Origin: Anticarsia gemmatalis
Lineage: Eukaryota > Arthropoda > Insecta > Lepidoptera > Erebidae
Length of the DNA stretch: 64,000 bases
Assembly (NCBI RefSeq): GCF_050436995.1
Contig: NC_134758.1
Coordinates: 1,054,001 to 1,118,000 of the forward strand
Direction of reading: 5' to 3'
Each line of letters starts with the position of its first letter. Position 1 is the stretch's first letter. Positions 46,898 through 60,068 of the stretch are shown here, one piece after another. The notes under the pieces are model-generated. The model did no database searches and was not told where the DNA came from. It saw nothing but the letters and a program-made list of their open reading frames with translations. The position numbers and the translations under genes are program-made.

Positions 46898-49203
46898 AAT
46901 AAGGCAGTGGTGGACAGGTGATGAAACGTATTGAAGGAGCAATATAAATTAATATTGATGTGGGAATTACCATTGCAAAATCAGAAGCAGTAGACGGAAT
47001 AAGAGGCCTAATACTAACACGCGGTGAAGATAACGTTTAATAAAATTAAAGTGGCAGGTCTTTACATCTTTTCAAGCATTTTTTCAAAGAACCATTAGGC
47101 ATGTAAGGTTTTACACCGTTAGAACAAGTAACAACACTCTTTTACATACATAACATCAAAAAGTAATTGTTGCTTTAGTCTCGAATCCTCTGTCAGTCGT
47201 AGAAAGCTATTCCACTAAGGGCTGGCCAGTAAATTTAGAATATAAAATTAAAATTTGTTGTTATTTCATGATCCTTATTGCATAGTCCATTAAAAGGTTG
47301 GGTACAAACAATGCGTCACTGTATGCACAGTGGTCCGATTGCAAGGTGCTTGCCAAAATGTTTTACTAACCCATTTCGCTGTATGCATTCTGAAGTGGAG
47401 AATAAATATACTCGCGACTGAAATAATGTTGCCATGTTCAAAATAAAAGCGTTGACATGTCTTATTTGTATTTACTTGACCCGTATTAAGTGTATAAAGA
47501 ACTGATGTACTATAATTGTACTATACTTATACTGACGATATTTTCGTAAGTTTTGTAAGTTTTGAGTAAAGACAAACTTAAAAAAATGCCTTGATTAATA
47601 AACGTTTCTTAATTTTACAGCTGTAGCGCGATTTATTAGTCAGTACTAACGACTAGCGAACGTTTTATAGAAAAATGTAATTGTGGAAAAAGTTATAGTA
47701 AAGCTAGGGTTGATGAACGTATATTCAGTTGCCAGCCGGTTATTGATAGTTGATAGTGCAACAAAATCACTGTAGTTAAAAATTTGCTGTTTAAAAGGCA
47801 GAGTAGTGTCGGAAAAGTTAGTGTATTTATGTTAAGTGAACCTACTATTATGACGTCTCCTGTGTTGTTGGCTAGTTTTAAGCAATTAACCGCCGTAACT
47901 AAATATCGACTATAAGGATAACTATTTTCATCATCCAGGTGATCATTCATCATCACTCTGATAAAAATATTGGCTAGGCGGTTCGTCAGCAGTAACTATC
48001 ACTAACATTTGTTTTAATTCTAGGAATGTGATCTTGCTAGTTTCTAATGTTATGGCTTTTTACGATAACAATGTTTCGTCCGTTAGTCATTACTCATTAA
48101 AGGTGTGCCTCGAATAGATCTTCTAATAAAAGTTTACAATAATGTAAAATATTGCAGTTGTAATATCCCATTTGTCTATCTTAGCGGGTCCTTTATAGAA
48201 AACTGCTTGGACAGTTTTAAACAATAAGTTGATAAATAACTTATGGTTAAGTTTATGACACTTGAGTTTTGAGGTCATGTTTTTTGCAATATTGATGTAT
48301 TGACCGTTAAGTATTGTATTCGATATTCGAGTCGACATGCTGAATACGTTATGAATGACCTTTGGATTCCCTTGACATTGTCGCTGAGGAAAAACTATTT
48401 ATGTGGGAATTGCCGCTAAGTCACAGTAAAAGCCAATTGAGTTCATTAAGTGTTAAAATTGTTTGAAAATCTTTAATTTCACTTCATAAAAGTTCTTAAT
48501 TTGATAATAATCGTGACCAATTCTATTTTCAAAACCAAAAAAATAAAGTGTAAATAGCCCATCTATTGACTAACCGCGTCACAATCAGCTTGCCCCGCTG
48601 ATCTTTCACTGAGTGAGTACAAATGCCTAAAGCGCTTCAGATGCTTACGGTATTCGACATAATAACCTCTTTCTCAATACAATAGTAAAGGCTAAAACAT
48701 ATAAGATACTTTTATAATGGCTATTCGTAAATAGTTCAGTGGGTTTTTGAAGCTAGTAGTCACTTGCAGTTACTATTTAGATCGGAAACTAACCACTAAA
48801 TCCCACAACATAAAAAATACGGGATTTTGAAGTTAAAAAATCGAAATACTCTAAGAAAGAAAAATAATCAAGCTTCTATTTAATTTGATCTCTCTGGTAA
48901 AACTGATTGTTAAGATGAAATGTTCTCCTTGAAGAAAATAAGGGTTTTAGCATTGAAAACGAAACGATAGCAAATCGTGGATTGGAAATTGGTAACAATC
49001 CATCAAACACTCTGATAAAAAACATGCTTTTCCTCTTTTTCCACGAACTATCAAATTTAACTAACAATAGTAGCCAAAGTATCACGGCCTTAACACAATC
49101 AAAATGTCAATTAACATTCGCAATCTAATCTATATCTGAATCAAATTGTTGTAAATATCTCAATTCATTTAGAAGCCATCAATTATAGAGCGTGCAGACG
49201 GAG

Positions 49204-49215
49204 CCAGGGGCGCTA
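49204..49215 (+). promoter_or_regulatory. CTCF-like motif
   Basis: CCAGGGGCGCTA matches the GC-rich half of the CTCF core (CCAGGGGGCGC) with one base fewer. The surrounding 49190-49270 is CpG-rich compared with its neighbours. Confidence 0.3.
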
Positions 49216-49540
49216 ACATAGCTCCGTGACTACTGTTCGTGGCGTGAGAATTGGAGTTAACGCTTCCCTACTCGTTTCGTAATCATTATTTATTGTACTT
49301 TAATAGTTCGGTTTGAAATGTGGAGTGTGATGTAATTTGGATAAAATAGTCTTTGATGTTAGATTAAGGAATATGTTTTAAAGATATTTAAATGTTTTAG
49401 TGCTTAAATATTTATTGTGTCGGTACTATTTGGTCCCTACTGTCATTATGCCTAGATTTATTGATTAGGTTAGTATCCACGTAGAACATGAACTGCTTTG
49501 ATACAAACAAAAAATGTTTTATTAATGATTTTTCTTATTA

Positions 49541-49795
49541 TATTTGTTAAATTTATGCAATTTTCAAGTACCAGTATGCAATTTTTTAGCAGTAAGATTC
49601 ACATTGAGAATTTCTGCGACCAATAACGTCAAACCTTACCTAAAAATATTAATAAATTCAAAAATAGACTGGACAAATATTTATTTAATGAATGATTACA
49701 TCATAGTGAATTACCAGGATACAGGCATTAACCAGTTGTATTATACAACTGCATGCCTGCTAATAAATAAATAAAATAAAATAAAATAAAAATGT
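49541..49795 (+). pseudogene. possible LINE 3' end with AAAAT tail
   Basis: A run of AATA and AAAAT repeats ends this stretch at about 49761-49792, as in the tails of some non-LTR retroelements. One frame before it reads KFKNRLDKYLFNE, a pattern common at the C-terminus of jockey/CR1-type proteins, then hits stops. No reverse-transcriptase motif is visible. Confidence 0.3.
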
Positions 49796-52700
49796 CTTTA
49801 TCATTTTTTTTGCAACACTAGCATAGTAGATTTAAAATAAAGGTTCTCGAAAACGTTAAACTGAAGCGTATTTCTCTATAGAACCTCAGAAATACCAAAT
49901 ATATTGTAACAAATTAATTTGACTGAAATATTATCAAAAGTCATGTAGTCGTTGATTCAGAACGGCATGGTTCCAACTACCATAAACCACGAGTTCATTA
50001 AGTGCCAGTAACTTTAATCGCAGTTTGAATTTAGAACCTCACACGTTCAAAACTGTTGGTATGTAAAGCTGTGTTTATATTGAAAAGTGCATTGTCTAAA
50101 TAAAACAATAACATAAGTGCCATTATGTTTCGAAACAAAACTTAAGTCATTGAATTCACCACGCTGATAAAATTTGGATTGGGACTTTGTATCAGTCAAC
50201 TTTCAGACGCGCGATTTTCTTCTGTCAACAGGTAAGTGTTCTATGTTTATAATTACTTGGAAGAGAAATAAAATACTTAAGGGACACTGATCAGCTTTTT
50301 TATAAAATAAGTCGTTATTGGTGTATATTTTTTATAACAAGTAATCATTTTATTATAGCTGTGTAAGGATTTTTCTGAAAACGCACAAAGGTCTTCTACT
50401 AGTGCTTAAATTACATTAATATGGAAACGTTAAGGCCACTTAATCCAAATACCTTTGTTTGTCTGTTCTAATAACCAAACTTTAGCCAATTTAAGTCTAC
50501 TATTCCATCCGAATCTTAAAACAAAACTCTAAAACCACAGCCTAACCTTAATCAGTATTAGAATTTAAGAGCGCGCTCGGGGACATTGGTACAGTGAGCG
50601 TGGCGTGCCTGGAGGCAATTCAACTAGCCAATATCATCTTACACTGCTTACACTTTATAGGATATATGTGGGAAACCAATGCGCTCATTCTGTTTACACG
50701 TAAGGTTAAACTTGCTATGGTTTATTGGTGTTTATTTAATGAATACACCTTGTTTTGTGTCTATTGTTATTTACGTAATTTGATTTGTTACTGAATGAGT
50801 GAATTTGTTCAACAAAAATATGAAAATATGCAGAGTTTATAACAAAAGATGAAACGTTCAAGGGCTTATGCATAATGAAATGTAGAGTTTGATTTTATAA
50901 TTATATACATTATTAACTGAATCAACAATTAATCCTCAAGCTTATCATCTGCTGATTTACGCTAAAGATGAGAAAACAATTGAACTGATTATAAAGAAAT
51001 CATCATTAATTAATGCTGCAATTCAGAGCAGATAATTACAAAAAATACTCATATAATTATTACTACGTCATCATGGCGGTAACAAACACCTAATAAATAA
51101 TTATAAGTCGCACAATAACATTACCATACAAAACAATTACCCGTTAATTTACAACTCCTTAAACAAATCATCAAAAAGAACTAAAATTATAAATAAACAG
51201 CAATCAACAATAAAATATTTTATTCGTCTCAACAAGCGTAAAGTGCAATACTTTTATGACAGAGTAATCGGACGACATACCGACGTTATTGAGGGCCAAT
51301 AAAAACACCTTTTGCTCCAGATACAAATCGATATTACCTCACTTTACACTTAAAATGACACACATAAAGTAATATAATTTTGTCAAAAATATTTAAAGCG
51401 ACATTTTAGCTTTTATTTTGGTTATTCGCTTTAAGATACATTGGTTTGTTTAGATTCTATTAATTTCAACAACCCATTTTGTAGCAAATCTATGTCGTAT
51501 AATACTACAATACGTAAGTTTAAGCTCTAGTCTGGCTGGTATATTTCGAAATATTTTGTCCTATTTCGAGTTTTAATCATCTGTTCAAATTCTACTATGC
51601 CGTCTATATCTATCATAATTAATAACATGTATGTACCGAAACCGATACATAAGAATCTGACTGCTCTCATTAAAGCGAAATAAACTCTTCGGTATCCCGG
51701 TATAACTTCAAATTGATTCCAAAGTACATTATATGTATATCCACTAAAGTAAAAAATGGGGCGTTTAAATAAACAAATAAAAATTGACAGGTGTGGTCTA
51801 TAGCCACGTAAATGTCAAAAAGTTAAATATAAAATGGAAATTATGCGCGTTTCGGGTATAATTTCGGCTGAGTTTACGACCGTTTGAGTGTTAATAAAGA
51901 TAAAGTAATAATGACAATGTAAAACTAAACGTTTATGATGAATATTGTTTTAAGTACTCATCCGTTTTGGGATTAAGGCCAAGTTTTTGCGAAATCAGAT
52001 AACTTTTGTTAAAGATTTTTTTGACTTCAGATTTTTGATAATGATAAAGCACTTATGTAGCTAAAGCTATCGTGTCTTACTTTTCTATACTTTTTACATT
52101 CTATCATCACACTATCATCTTCACACTAATGTGTATAGTCTCGTAAATTCTTTACTTCAAAATTTATAATACTTATAGCATGGAAAATTTATCAGCGCCG
52201 CTATCTCGATATTCTAAATGTTATCTAATATCATAGAAATATATAGTGGCTGTATATTTATAATATAAAAATATATTATTCTATAAAATCTAGGGAACAA
52301 TTCTGAAATCGGAAAAAGCACTAATAGATATAATTACTTATATTAAAACGTTTTAGCTCGGACTAGTATTCGTCTACAACCTTGCCTTATTTTACATGGA
52401 ACAATAGACATGGAAAAATTTAATACACTCAGGTGCACTTTCGAGTAAAACAAGCGGGAACAAAATCATACTCTCTTGAATATTTCGGTTTAAGATTACC
52501 CTTAAGTAAAGCTCAGTGTTTACGAGCGTCCGTAATGGTTTTCAGTAAGTCCGCGATAGTAATCACTTAATTCGTTCATTTTTACGATCCCACATCAACT
52601 GTACACGTTTTGAATATGACCTTTGACAACGTAATGCCGTTTTTTTGTAAAACAGCCTTTTTTCGAGAATTCAATGGGAGAAATTATGTTATTACTTTAT

Positions 52701-55280
52701 TTTTTTCGGTTTTAATTTATGAGGCATATTTTGCGAGAAATTATGCTTATTGAAGATTGATAAATCAATTGGTTAACGATTAATGAAGTAAGTAACTTTA
52801 CCACCGCCAGTTCATAGGATTGGTTATAATATGAAATATTGTTATAAGCTGAGCATCTCCATGATCTAGAGAGCAATGTAATGTCGGTTCTAAACATTGT
52901 TTGGAACGTAAAGTGGAATGTAAAGTCTATAACTTTACGCATGTGATAGTGACCGAATTGGATTCGAATTTTTGAAAGAAAAAATTATACCTTGTCCACA
53001 AAGAGCTTTGTTTAAAAAACTTATATGTAGTAAAAGTCTCTTGGGAACAAGAAAGAGTTTTATCTTCAAGGTAACATTAAAAAAAGGACTTCCCAATAAT
53101 ACTTTTTTTTATAAAACTAACAAAATAAACAGATCATCGTAACATCACTATACAAATATAAAACCAGTTGCACACTTACGTCAGTGTATTGCACAAAATA
53201 TATGAACGCTATACATAAGGCAGAGCGAGTTGTACTCGTATTTGGCACGCGCTGATTTATTATACCGAGTGATCTGGATGTTTGCAATTGATTTGATATT
53301 AGATGGTTTGTTCCTATTAGGACTTGATGTAATTGATACTTTGTCAAAAAGAGATATTTTTAAAAGTTTGTTTCCTATTTTTGATGCTGTCACATTAGCT
53401 GTAGTAGCCGGCAACCAAAACTGAACGACGGAGGCAAAACTTTTGTTGCCTCATCAGATTTTCTTGTAATTTTCCTTAGTAATACGTAGAGTAAGTGCTA
53501 CTGCAAAAGAAAGTGAGAAAACAAAATGTCATGTAGTTTTTGAAAATACTAGGAAATATAAAAAATATTATTCTCTTTTCAATAAAAAATTAACATCTGA
53601 AAATAGATAAATAACAAAGCTTTTTCAATAAAGTGCTATGACCGTATCAATTTAATTAGTATAAACCACATACTCCGGAAAAGTTAGTCATAAACTAAAA
53701 TAGGTCAGGCCTATACCTTGAACATGTACATCGTAACATTTGGAACAGCCCTGACCGCTCAGCCCTTAAAATCATGCGGAACAATCGAAGGTCTTTGAAG
53801 TTATGAGCCTCGTTAAGTGTAACCTTAGGACCTGTTCACCATTCTCAGAATAGTTCAATTTTAATCGTTACTTTTAATACTAGTGCTTTTTTCGATTTTT
53901 CGGGGAATTTCGTAACTTACGTCTTTGACCTTTGATTTAGTTACGAAATTGTAGTTCTTCTCTTGAGTATGATTAAACCTGAGGATCACCGGAGGTATCT
54001 ACGACGATATCGGTTAATGAATTTTGAACTGAAGCTAGAATTATATAATAAAATTATGATTCTTTGCTACATGTATTCTATGAAATGTATTAAATGCTGC
54101 TTTCATTGTTTTTAATACTGAATAGAATGTACTTTTCAAGTGTTCTATGCTAAAACTTATTTATAGCGTGAGAAGTCAGGTTGGGTTGTATATAATTTAT
54201 ATACAAATATCTGAGGGTCTCTTCATTTCGAGTCCTTTTTACAACCGATAGACAGTGATTGGTTAAATTTCATTCTCAATTGACATTAGCCAGCTTCACA
54301 CACACTCAATCGCGCATGAAACAACAATCGCGCGTGAAACAGTGTAAAGGTGGCTATTACATTCGCTAATTCCGATGTTTACCCCCTGTGCACACTGGAT
54401 ACAGCGAATCAGCTGACTCAAACCCCAATCTACACGTACCTTTATATCCGTCCAACAAGTAAAAACTCAACACTCGCATGTGTCTGTCGATTGCGCTATA
54501 TGGAGTTGTGCTGTCAAATAAAATAGTCTGATTTCGAACGCCTACGTAGATACAGTAAGGATATCTTAATATTAAAAGTTGCTTCTTTTGTCTGTATGTC
54601 ACAGATTAAAACAAAAGTATGTTTTTATTGCTTTGAAATGTTTTCTTGAAGGTGTTTATTTTTAGATTTTAATGTACTTGTAAATGTTAAGGGCGTTATT
54701 CATCCTGTTCGTGTAATAGGAACTAAGATAAGGAGTAAAAATATTATTATTTACGTGACTCTTAAATGTAAATACGATTTCATATTTAAAATATGCGGAA
54801 GACCTAAGCGGAGATAGCTGGGAGAATGTTCTTATTTCAAAATGAACCAGTTTGATCATAAAACGGTTCTGGAGAACCCTATATAATTGTGAGAAAAAAG
54901 AGAGTAGTTGTCTTTTACAAATTCGACGTGTATAATATTTGGTAATAGTTTAAAGCTTTAATACGAACTATAAATAAAATCTATTTAAAAAACACAAAAT
55001 CACGGATTACACGAAATTGGTAGACGAACACGACAATAAAATACAATATCAATATAAAACAACATAAAAGTCTAGTTGAACACAATTTATGTGATTTTTG
55101 CACTTAATTACCGTAAAATATTACACTTATTATACAAATTTAACGCTCGTTGACAACTTTTAAATACATTTTAACGTATTTGATACTTTAAAATAACCTT
55201 TCAAAGCTATAAAACTAAAAACATAGTATTAAAGAGTATTATCGGATTTTTACTGCTGTATTTTGAATTTCATTTGATTT

Positions 55281-55345
55281 GGTGGTCCGGTTGTATAAGA
55301 CTTTTGGTCTCGAGTCGATTCCTGAGCTAAGCTAGTTCAAATTGT
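55281..55345 (+). repeat. tRNA-derived SINE remnant
   Basis: The order ggtggtccggttgtataaga, then ttttggtctcgagtcgattc and ctgagctaagc, has a degenerate B-box and resembles a SINE head. No tail is seen. Confidence 0.4.
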
Positions 55346-55898
55346 TTTAATTGTAAAAGTAATGTTTCAAATTGCTTGACATATCGGCCACTAGGAAGTA
55401 ACTTTGACATCAAATATTTTTTTTTTTACAAATGTTGAAATTTTTGTAAAAAATTATGCGCACTAATTAATGCCAAAGTCTTGCCTTAAAATTTTGGAAC
55501 TATTAAGGAAAACATTGTAGATAAGAATAATTGTAATTTAGACTGAAGTTGGGTCAGCTTACTTTAAATTTTTATATTAAATAGAAAATGTGGTATTTCG
55601 TGTCGCAAAAGGTTCCGCTTTTAACACACGTGATCTATTTTTAAATTTTAAGTCGTAAAAAAGCCAAAGCGAATATTCTTTTATAAAATAGCATATTATA
55701 AAAACAAAAATAATAATATACTTATACATTACTGTAATTTAAAGTAAAACCTGGAAATAAAAGCTAGTTTAAAAAATAACCCGCTTATTATAAATATGAG
55801 TTATTGGTCGACATTTCGCTGCGTTTTTTAATTAAAATTAAGGTCGTCTGTTCACGCAAATGTCTGTAGCTTGCGACTTTGCGACTTGTTTGTCGTTA

Positions 55899-55933
55899 TT
55901 TACGAGTTTATGAGTTAATGACAGCTTTACGAG
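55899..55933. promoter_or_regulatory. cluster of TTTAYGAG motifs
   Basis: TTTACGAG (55899), TTTATGAG (55907) and TTTACGAG (55926) lie in one orientation within 35 bp, with TTAATGAC between the second and third. TTTAYGA resembles Caudal and Abdominal-B class sites. A TTAATTAATTA stretch follows at about 55948. Confidence 0.35.
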
Positions 55934-56016
55934 CAGCCCTTTATATTAATTAATTATATTACTTTGAACTACCGACACTTGCTTTCGTATGAATATTTTT
56001 TTGACGTTGGAAATTA

Positions 56017-56061
56017 AAGTGTTTTAATCAGAACTGATAGTCATTTCTGATTAAAACGCTT
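56017..56061. repeat. 17-bp hairpin
   Basis: Arms 56017-56033 and 56045-56061 (core TTTTAATCAGAA) pair with a single G-U-type mismatch around an 11-base loop. Pairing beyond the stem is poor, so a classical microRNA precursor is unlikely. Confidence 0.45.
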
Positions 56062-58529
56062 ATGTGTTTTAGTAAAAGTACGGTCTTAGAATTAATCGGG
56101 AAAAAAATAGAACAGAATTCATTTTCATTTAGAATACAAAAATCGAATTACAGCAGGCAAATATAGGCACTAATCAAGCTAAAATTTCAATTGGTAGGTA
56201 GTGTAGCAGAACATTTTATGTTTTATTTTTTTTCGAATGACCTAACAGAAACTACTCAAGAAGTGACGCGTACTCGAATTCCATACAGCAGTATTGCAAA
56301 TAATAATCTAGTATCTCTGCACATAAACGAACGTAGTAACAAAGTCGTAAACGAAACACACCAAGCCCTCCGGTTACACTCGTGTTTTTATATCTCAGCT
56401 AATATGTCCACCAGCTAAGGCGCTACGTTTCGCATTTATGTCATACTATATCCATACTTATAACGCTAGTAACACATTGGAAATACTCGTAGTATTTGTA
56501 AATTTTGTAGGCACAAAAAGCAAAGTTCGTCACTTGGTGAGACCTTACAAACTTGCCATTGCCAACAAATATCTAGGTATTTGAAAAAACGAAATGTAAG
56601 CAAAAACAATGTAACAGAGCAGTGATAGTTAATAGTCGCAATCGCAAAAGTCGTGGTGTATTAGAATCAAATAGTCGCAAGATTAAACACAAGACAACAA
56701 ACCGATAACTTTGAGTTACGGGGGTACCTATACTATACTAACAAATACTATGATAATTATGAAGCCTGATAATTTTGCCTTTCTTAAAGTTTTTACTCAC
56801 AAACAACAATATTTTTGAACGGGAGAATAGAAATATAACGGCTATTTCAAATACTTGTAAAAAGTTCATAAAGTAAAGGATTTCTTAATTATCTTTTTAT
56901 CTGTCTAGTATCGTATTGTCTAGTACGTCTATGTATCTGAAATTTGGTTCCTCTTTCAGTACGTCTATGTATCTGTGTTGATAAGATTTTTTATCAAGAG
57001 AGTTGTAAATCCAAATCCAATCATAGGTTGTTTTTACTATCAAATTTTGACCCCAAGTGGGCTAAAATATGAATGCGATGAATACGAAAATCAAAAAAAG
57101 CATAAAAGAAAGTCACGTGAATAAGCTAGTCCTATAATGATATGTAATTGAAACATGTTAAGGCGTGTACAGACTGTTTAGACACAAGTGATTTGTCGTT
57201 ATTAAGTTTATTAAGGGAATGTGGATCGGCGACATTTTAATCTAGGATATTGAGTAATGTGCTTTACTTGTATGGAAGGAAATATAGCGTTTCCTTGTCT
57301 GATCTACAGGGTGAGTGTTTGTAAGAACACTTAGTACTTGATTGTGAAAGTGATGAAGAGGACAATATGCTGCGCTCTGCTATTGATATGTTTTAGAGAA
57401 TTTTGCTCTATAGCATAATTATTTACAAAAAAATTAAAATTTTGCCTGATTATGTATCTTATTTTATAAGCATAAGCTTTTACGAAGAAGCAGTATGTAT
57501 AAGTTTACAGGAAGTAATCAGAAATATATTCGTGTTTAAGGATCAGATTGCAGTTTTCCATCTGCTTGCATTTTATGTTGATGAGAAAAGGGCAAAAAAG
57601 CATTTCACGATTTTTTTATCCTGATATAATTTTCACCACACCCTGTACACTATTAAACCTTATTACCAAACAAGTATACACATAAACTTTTTAATTAACA
57701 TAGAAGTATGGATTTTGTAGTGCAGAATGTTAATTCGCGTGATTTACTGATGCAAAACAAGATAGATTGAAATAGCAAGGCATACCACGCATTGATTTAC
57801 ATAGTTTTATTCGAAGGGAATAGTAATCTGGATTTGAGTTGTAGATTTTTTATCAGGTTATTCGCGTGCCTTGGTTTGCATTGCATTGCAAATATGCAAA
57901 TATGTAATGTACTAACTTATAGACACCGTATAGCCTATATCTATGTCATTATCTTTTTATACCGAATCAGTTGTTCCGGAGATTTCCTTTTCATATAAAT
58001 TCGCGGAATAATAGTCCTCTCTTTGGAAAATTTGGAAGACCGTACGTTCGCTTGGTCGTGTTTCACGTAAAAATGGATGAATGGATTCGAATATAATAAC
58101 TAAACTTTCTGGAAAATACATATGACCGTATTTAATTCGCACGGGCGGTACAAAGAGTGAAAACTGTTATACCTAATCTAAATCGCATTATACTATATAC
58201 CTTTGCTAAGATTTTTTTTAATGATTGAAAGCAATCCATAAAAAATACCTGTATCAACAGAATTACAGCTAAGTAATTTTTATCAGGAAATACGCACACA
58301 TTATAAATGCATATAGCCAATACTTGATATTTACATTGCAATAAAAAGACATCTTCACTATTAAACAGAGTAACCCGGACACGAAATCTTTCAATAAAGT
58401 GTGAGAATTATCATCCCCAATTCACTGAAAAGAAAACATTAAAATTTAAACGAATGTATGTTGCAGTCAAAACTAATTATTAGTCAAAGTTACCTGTGAC
58501 TGCTATTAACATTTGGATGGAAAATTTTA

Positions 58530-58622
58530 CGTTCAGTTGCATAAAGATTTACCCAATTACATTATAAGTAACATTAGTAATTGGGTGGCTACCTAATGTT
58601 GTTTGTTCATGCAGTTGTCAAT
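58530..58622. repeat. foldback element
   Basis: ACCCAATTAC (58551-58560) and GTAATTGGGT (58577-58586) form a perfect 10-bp inverted repeat with a 16-base loop. The pairing extends imperfectly outward: cagttgcataaag near 58534 against ttcatgcagttg near 58606. It is likely the centre of a small MITE. Confidence 0.5.
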
Positions 58623-59199
58623 GTTGCTCTATGTTAGTGAAACAAATGTTAAGTTACTTGATACTTTTAACAAACTTGAAAAACTTTGACCAACAAACAA
58701 GCAAACCAGCTTGGTCTACCACCACTATCAATACTAAACAGATTCAAAAATCACAAATTTATTGAAAGAATAAATTGTTTTTTTCATAAACAAACTTGTG
58801 CAAAATGACCTACTTGTATAACACTTTGACATCATTTGCTAGTAAATGTTCCTTTATTAAACTCAGAAGCCAAGAGTCACATTGTCTGAGTAGAAGTTTT
58901 GTTGGTAACATACAAATGAGTTGTCGATACCGTCGCCATTTTAATACATAATCAATAGGACTTAACCGTTTAAAGAACATCAATGTTAATATGTCACGAC
59001 GGATGTCACTGAGAAAACATAAATATAGCTTTTTAAGTGTTAACTTAAATCGGGAGGTAATTATTTTTGTTTATTACTTAGTTCTCCGTTTACGAAGTAT
59101 ATTGTTACAGGGAATATGTTTACATTCTTATAATATCATTAATTACGTTAAATGTCTTTAAGGAACACCGTGTTACTGTTTATTATTCACGCTGTACAG

Positions 59200-59300
59200 T
59201 CCATACATACTAATAGTTATGGATGTATGTCTGCTTGTCCTTCTTTTTCATCAAAACGGTTGCATCGATTTAGATAAATTTAGACGTGATGGAAGATTGT
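59200..59300 (+). repeat. possible Helitron-derived fragment
   Basis: The order tacatactaatagttatgga, tgtctgcttgtccttc, aaacggttgcatcgatttag resembles the 5' half of a lepidopteran Helitron. No 3' end is recognisable. Confidence 0.3.
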
Positions 59301-59939
59301 TTCCGGGAACGGCCAAAATATCAGTACTATTTTTAATATTATAACGGATGTGTGCGGAGAGGTGGGCATAAATTAATGTTACATTTTGGGCTTTAACCAT
59401 TATTGTATTAAGTTGGGATTTTTTTCGACTGGGGCTCATATCGTCATGTTTCTAACATATAAATCATAGCAAAACTTCTCAATATTAATCATTACTCTAT
59501 TCACGTAAACTAGACTGAATGTTAATAAAAACTAAATTACTCATTCCGAGTAAAAACTGCAATCGGTGGTGTCATCAATCTGTCGTCTTTAAATAAATAA
59601 CTTCAAGTAATAAATGTAAGTGGACAGTATATTTCTTGCATTACTTTAAATGGTTAAGTAGAAGTTGATGCGTAGGAAATATGACTTGAGTAGGCTGTTT
59701 TTTTACTGCTATAGTACAAGTATAGTGTAAATAGGGGAATAGGTTTATAAGTCCGACGCAATTTTGTTTCGGTGCTCTTAAATATGGACAACTTGATTTA
59801 ACGTTTTGCATTTATCCAATAAGTTCTTCCAACAGTCTCTGTTTTGCTCAGTTTGGTATAGAGGACTAGCCCCGGCTTTTGTTATATTGGATCACCAGTA
59901 TAATCTGTAAAAACCACGAATATCAATGGAATATCACGA

Positions 59940-59990
59940 ATGGCCTTTTTCCCATAAAGGTAGGCAGAGACCAAAGAACGATATATAGTT
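59940..59990 (-). mobile_element. SINE family A, 3' fragment
   Basis: The block ggcctttttcccataaaggt followed by aggcagagaccaaagaacg is the reverse complement of the common family A 3' tail. It lies just left of a family B fragment at 60001. Confidence 0.55.
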
Positions 59991-60000
59991 TTAATGATGA

Positions 60001-60068
60001 CTAAGAACTGCTCTTATGTCGCGGGGTGTTTTACAAACATACAAACCACGGACACAAAGTACAACCAT
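60001..60068 (-). mobile_element. SINE family B, short fragment
   Basis: The block ctaagaactgctcttatgtc through acacaaagtacaacca matches the body of the 35543-35790 copy. The head, the hairpin and a clear tail are all missing. Confidence 0.65.

Larger units (their letters stand above)
46898..55280. other. non-coding, no recognisable gene
   Basis: AT-rich. It contains the possible LINE tail at 49541-49795, the CTCF-like site at 49204 and an 18-bp-period duplication at 54307-54341. No coding exon is recognised. Confidence 0.45.
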
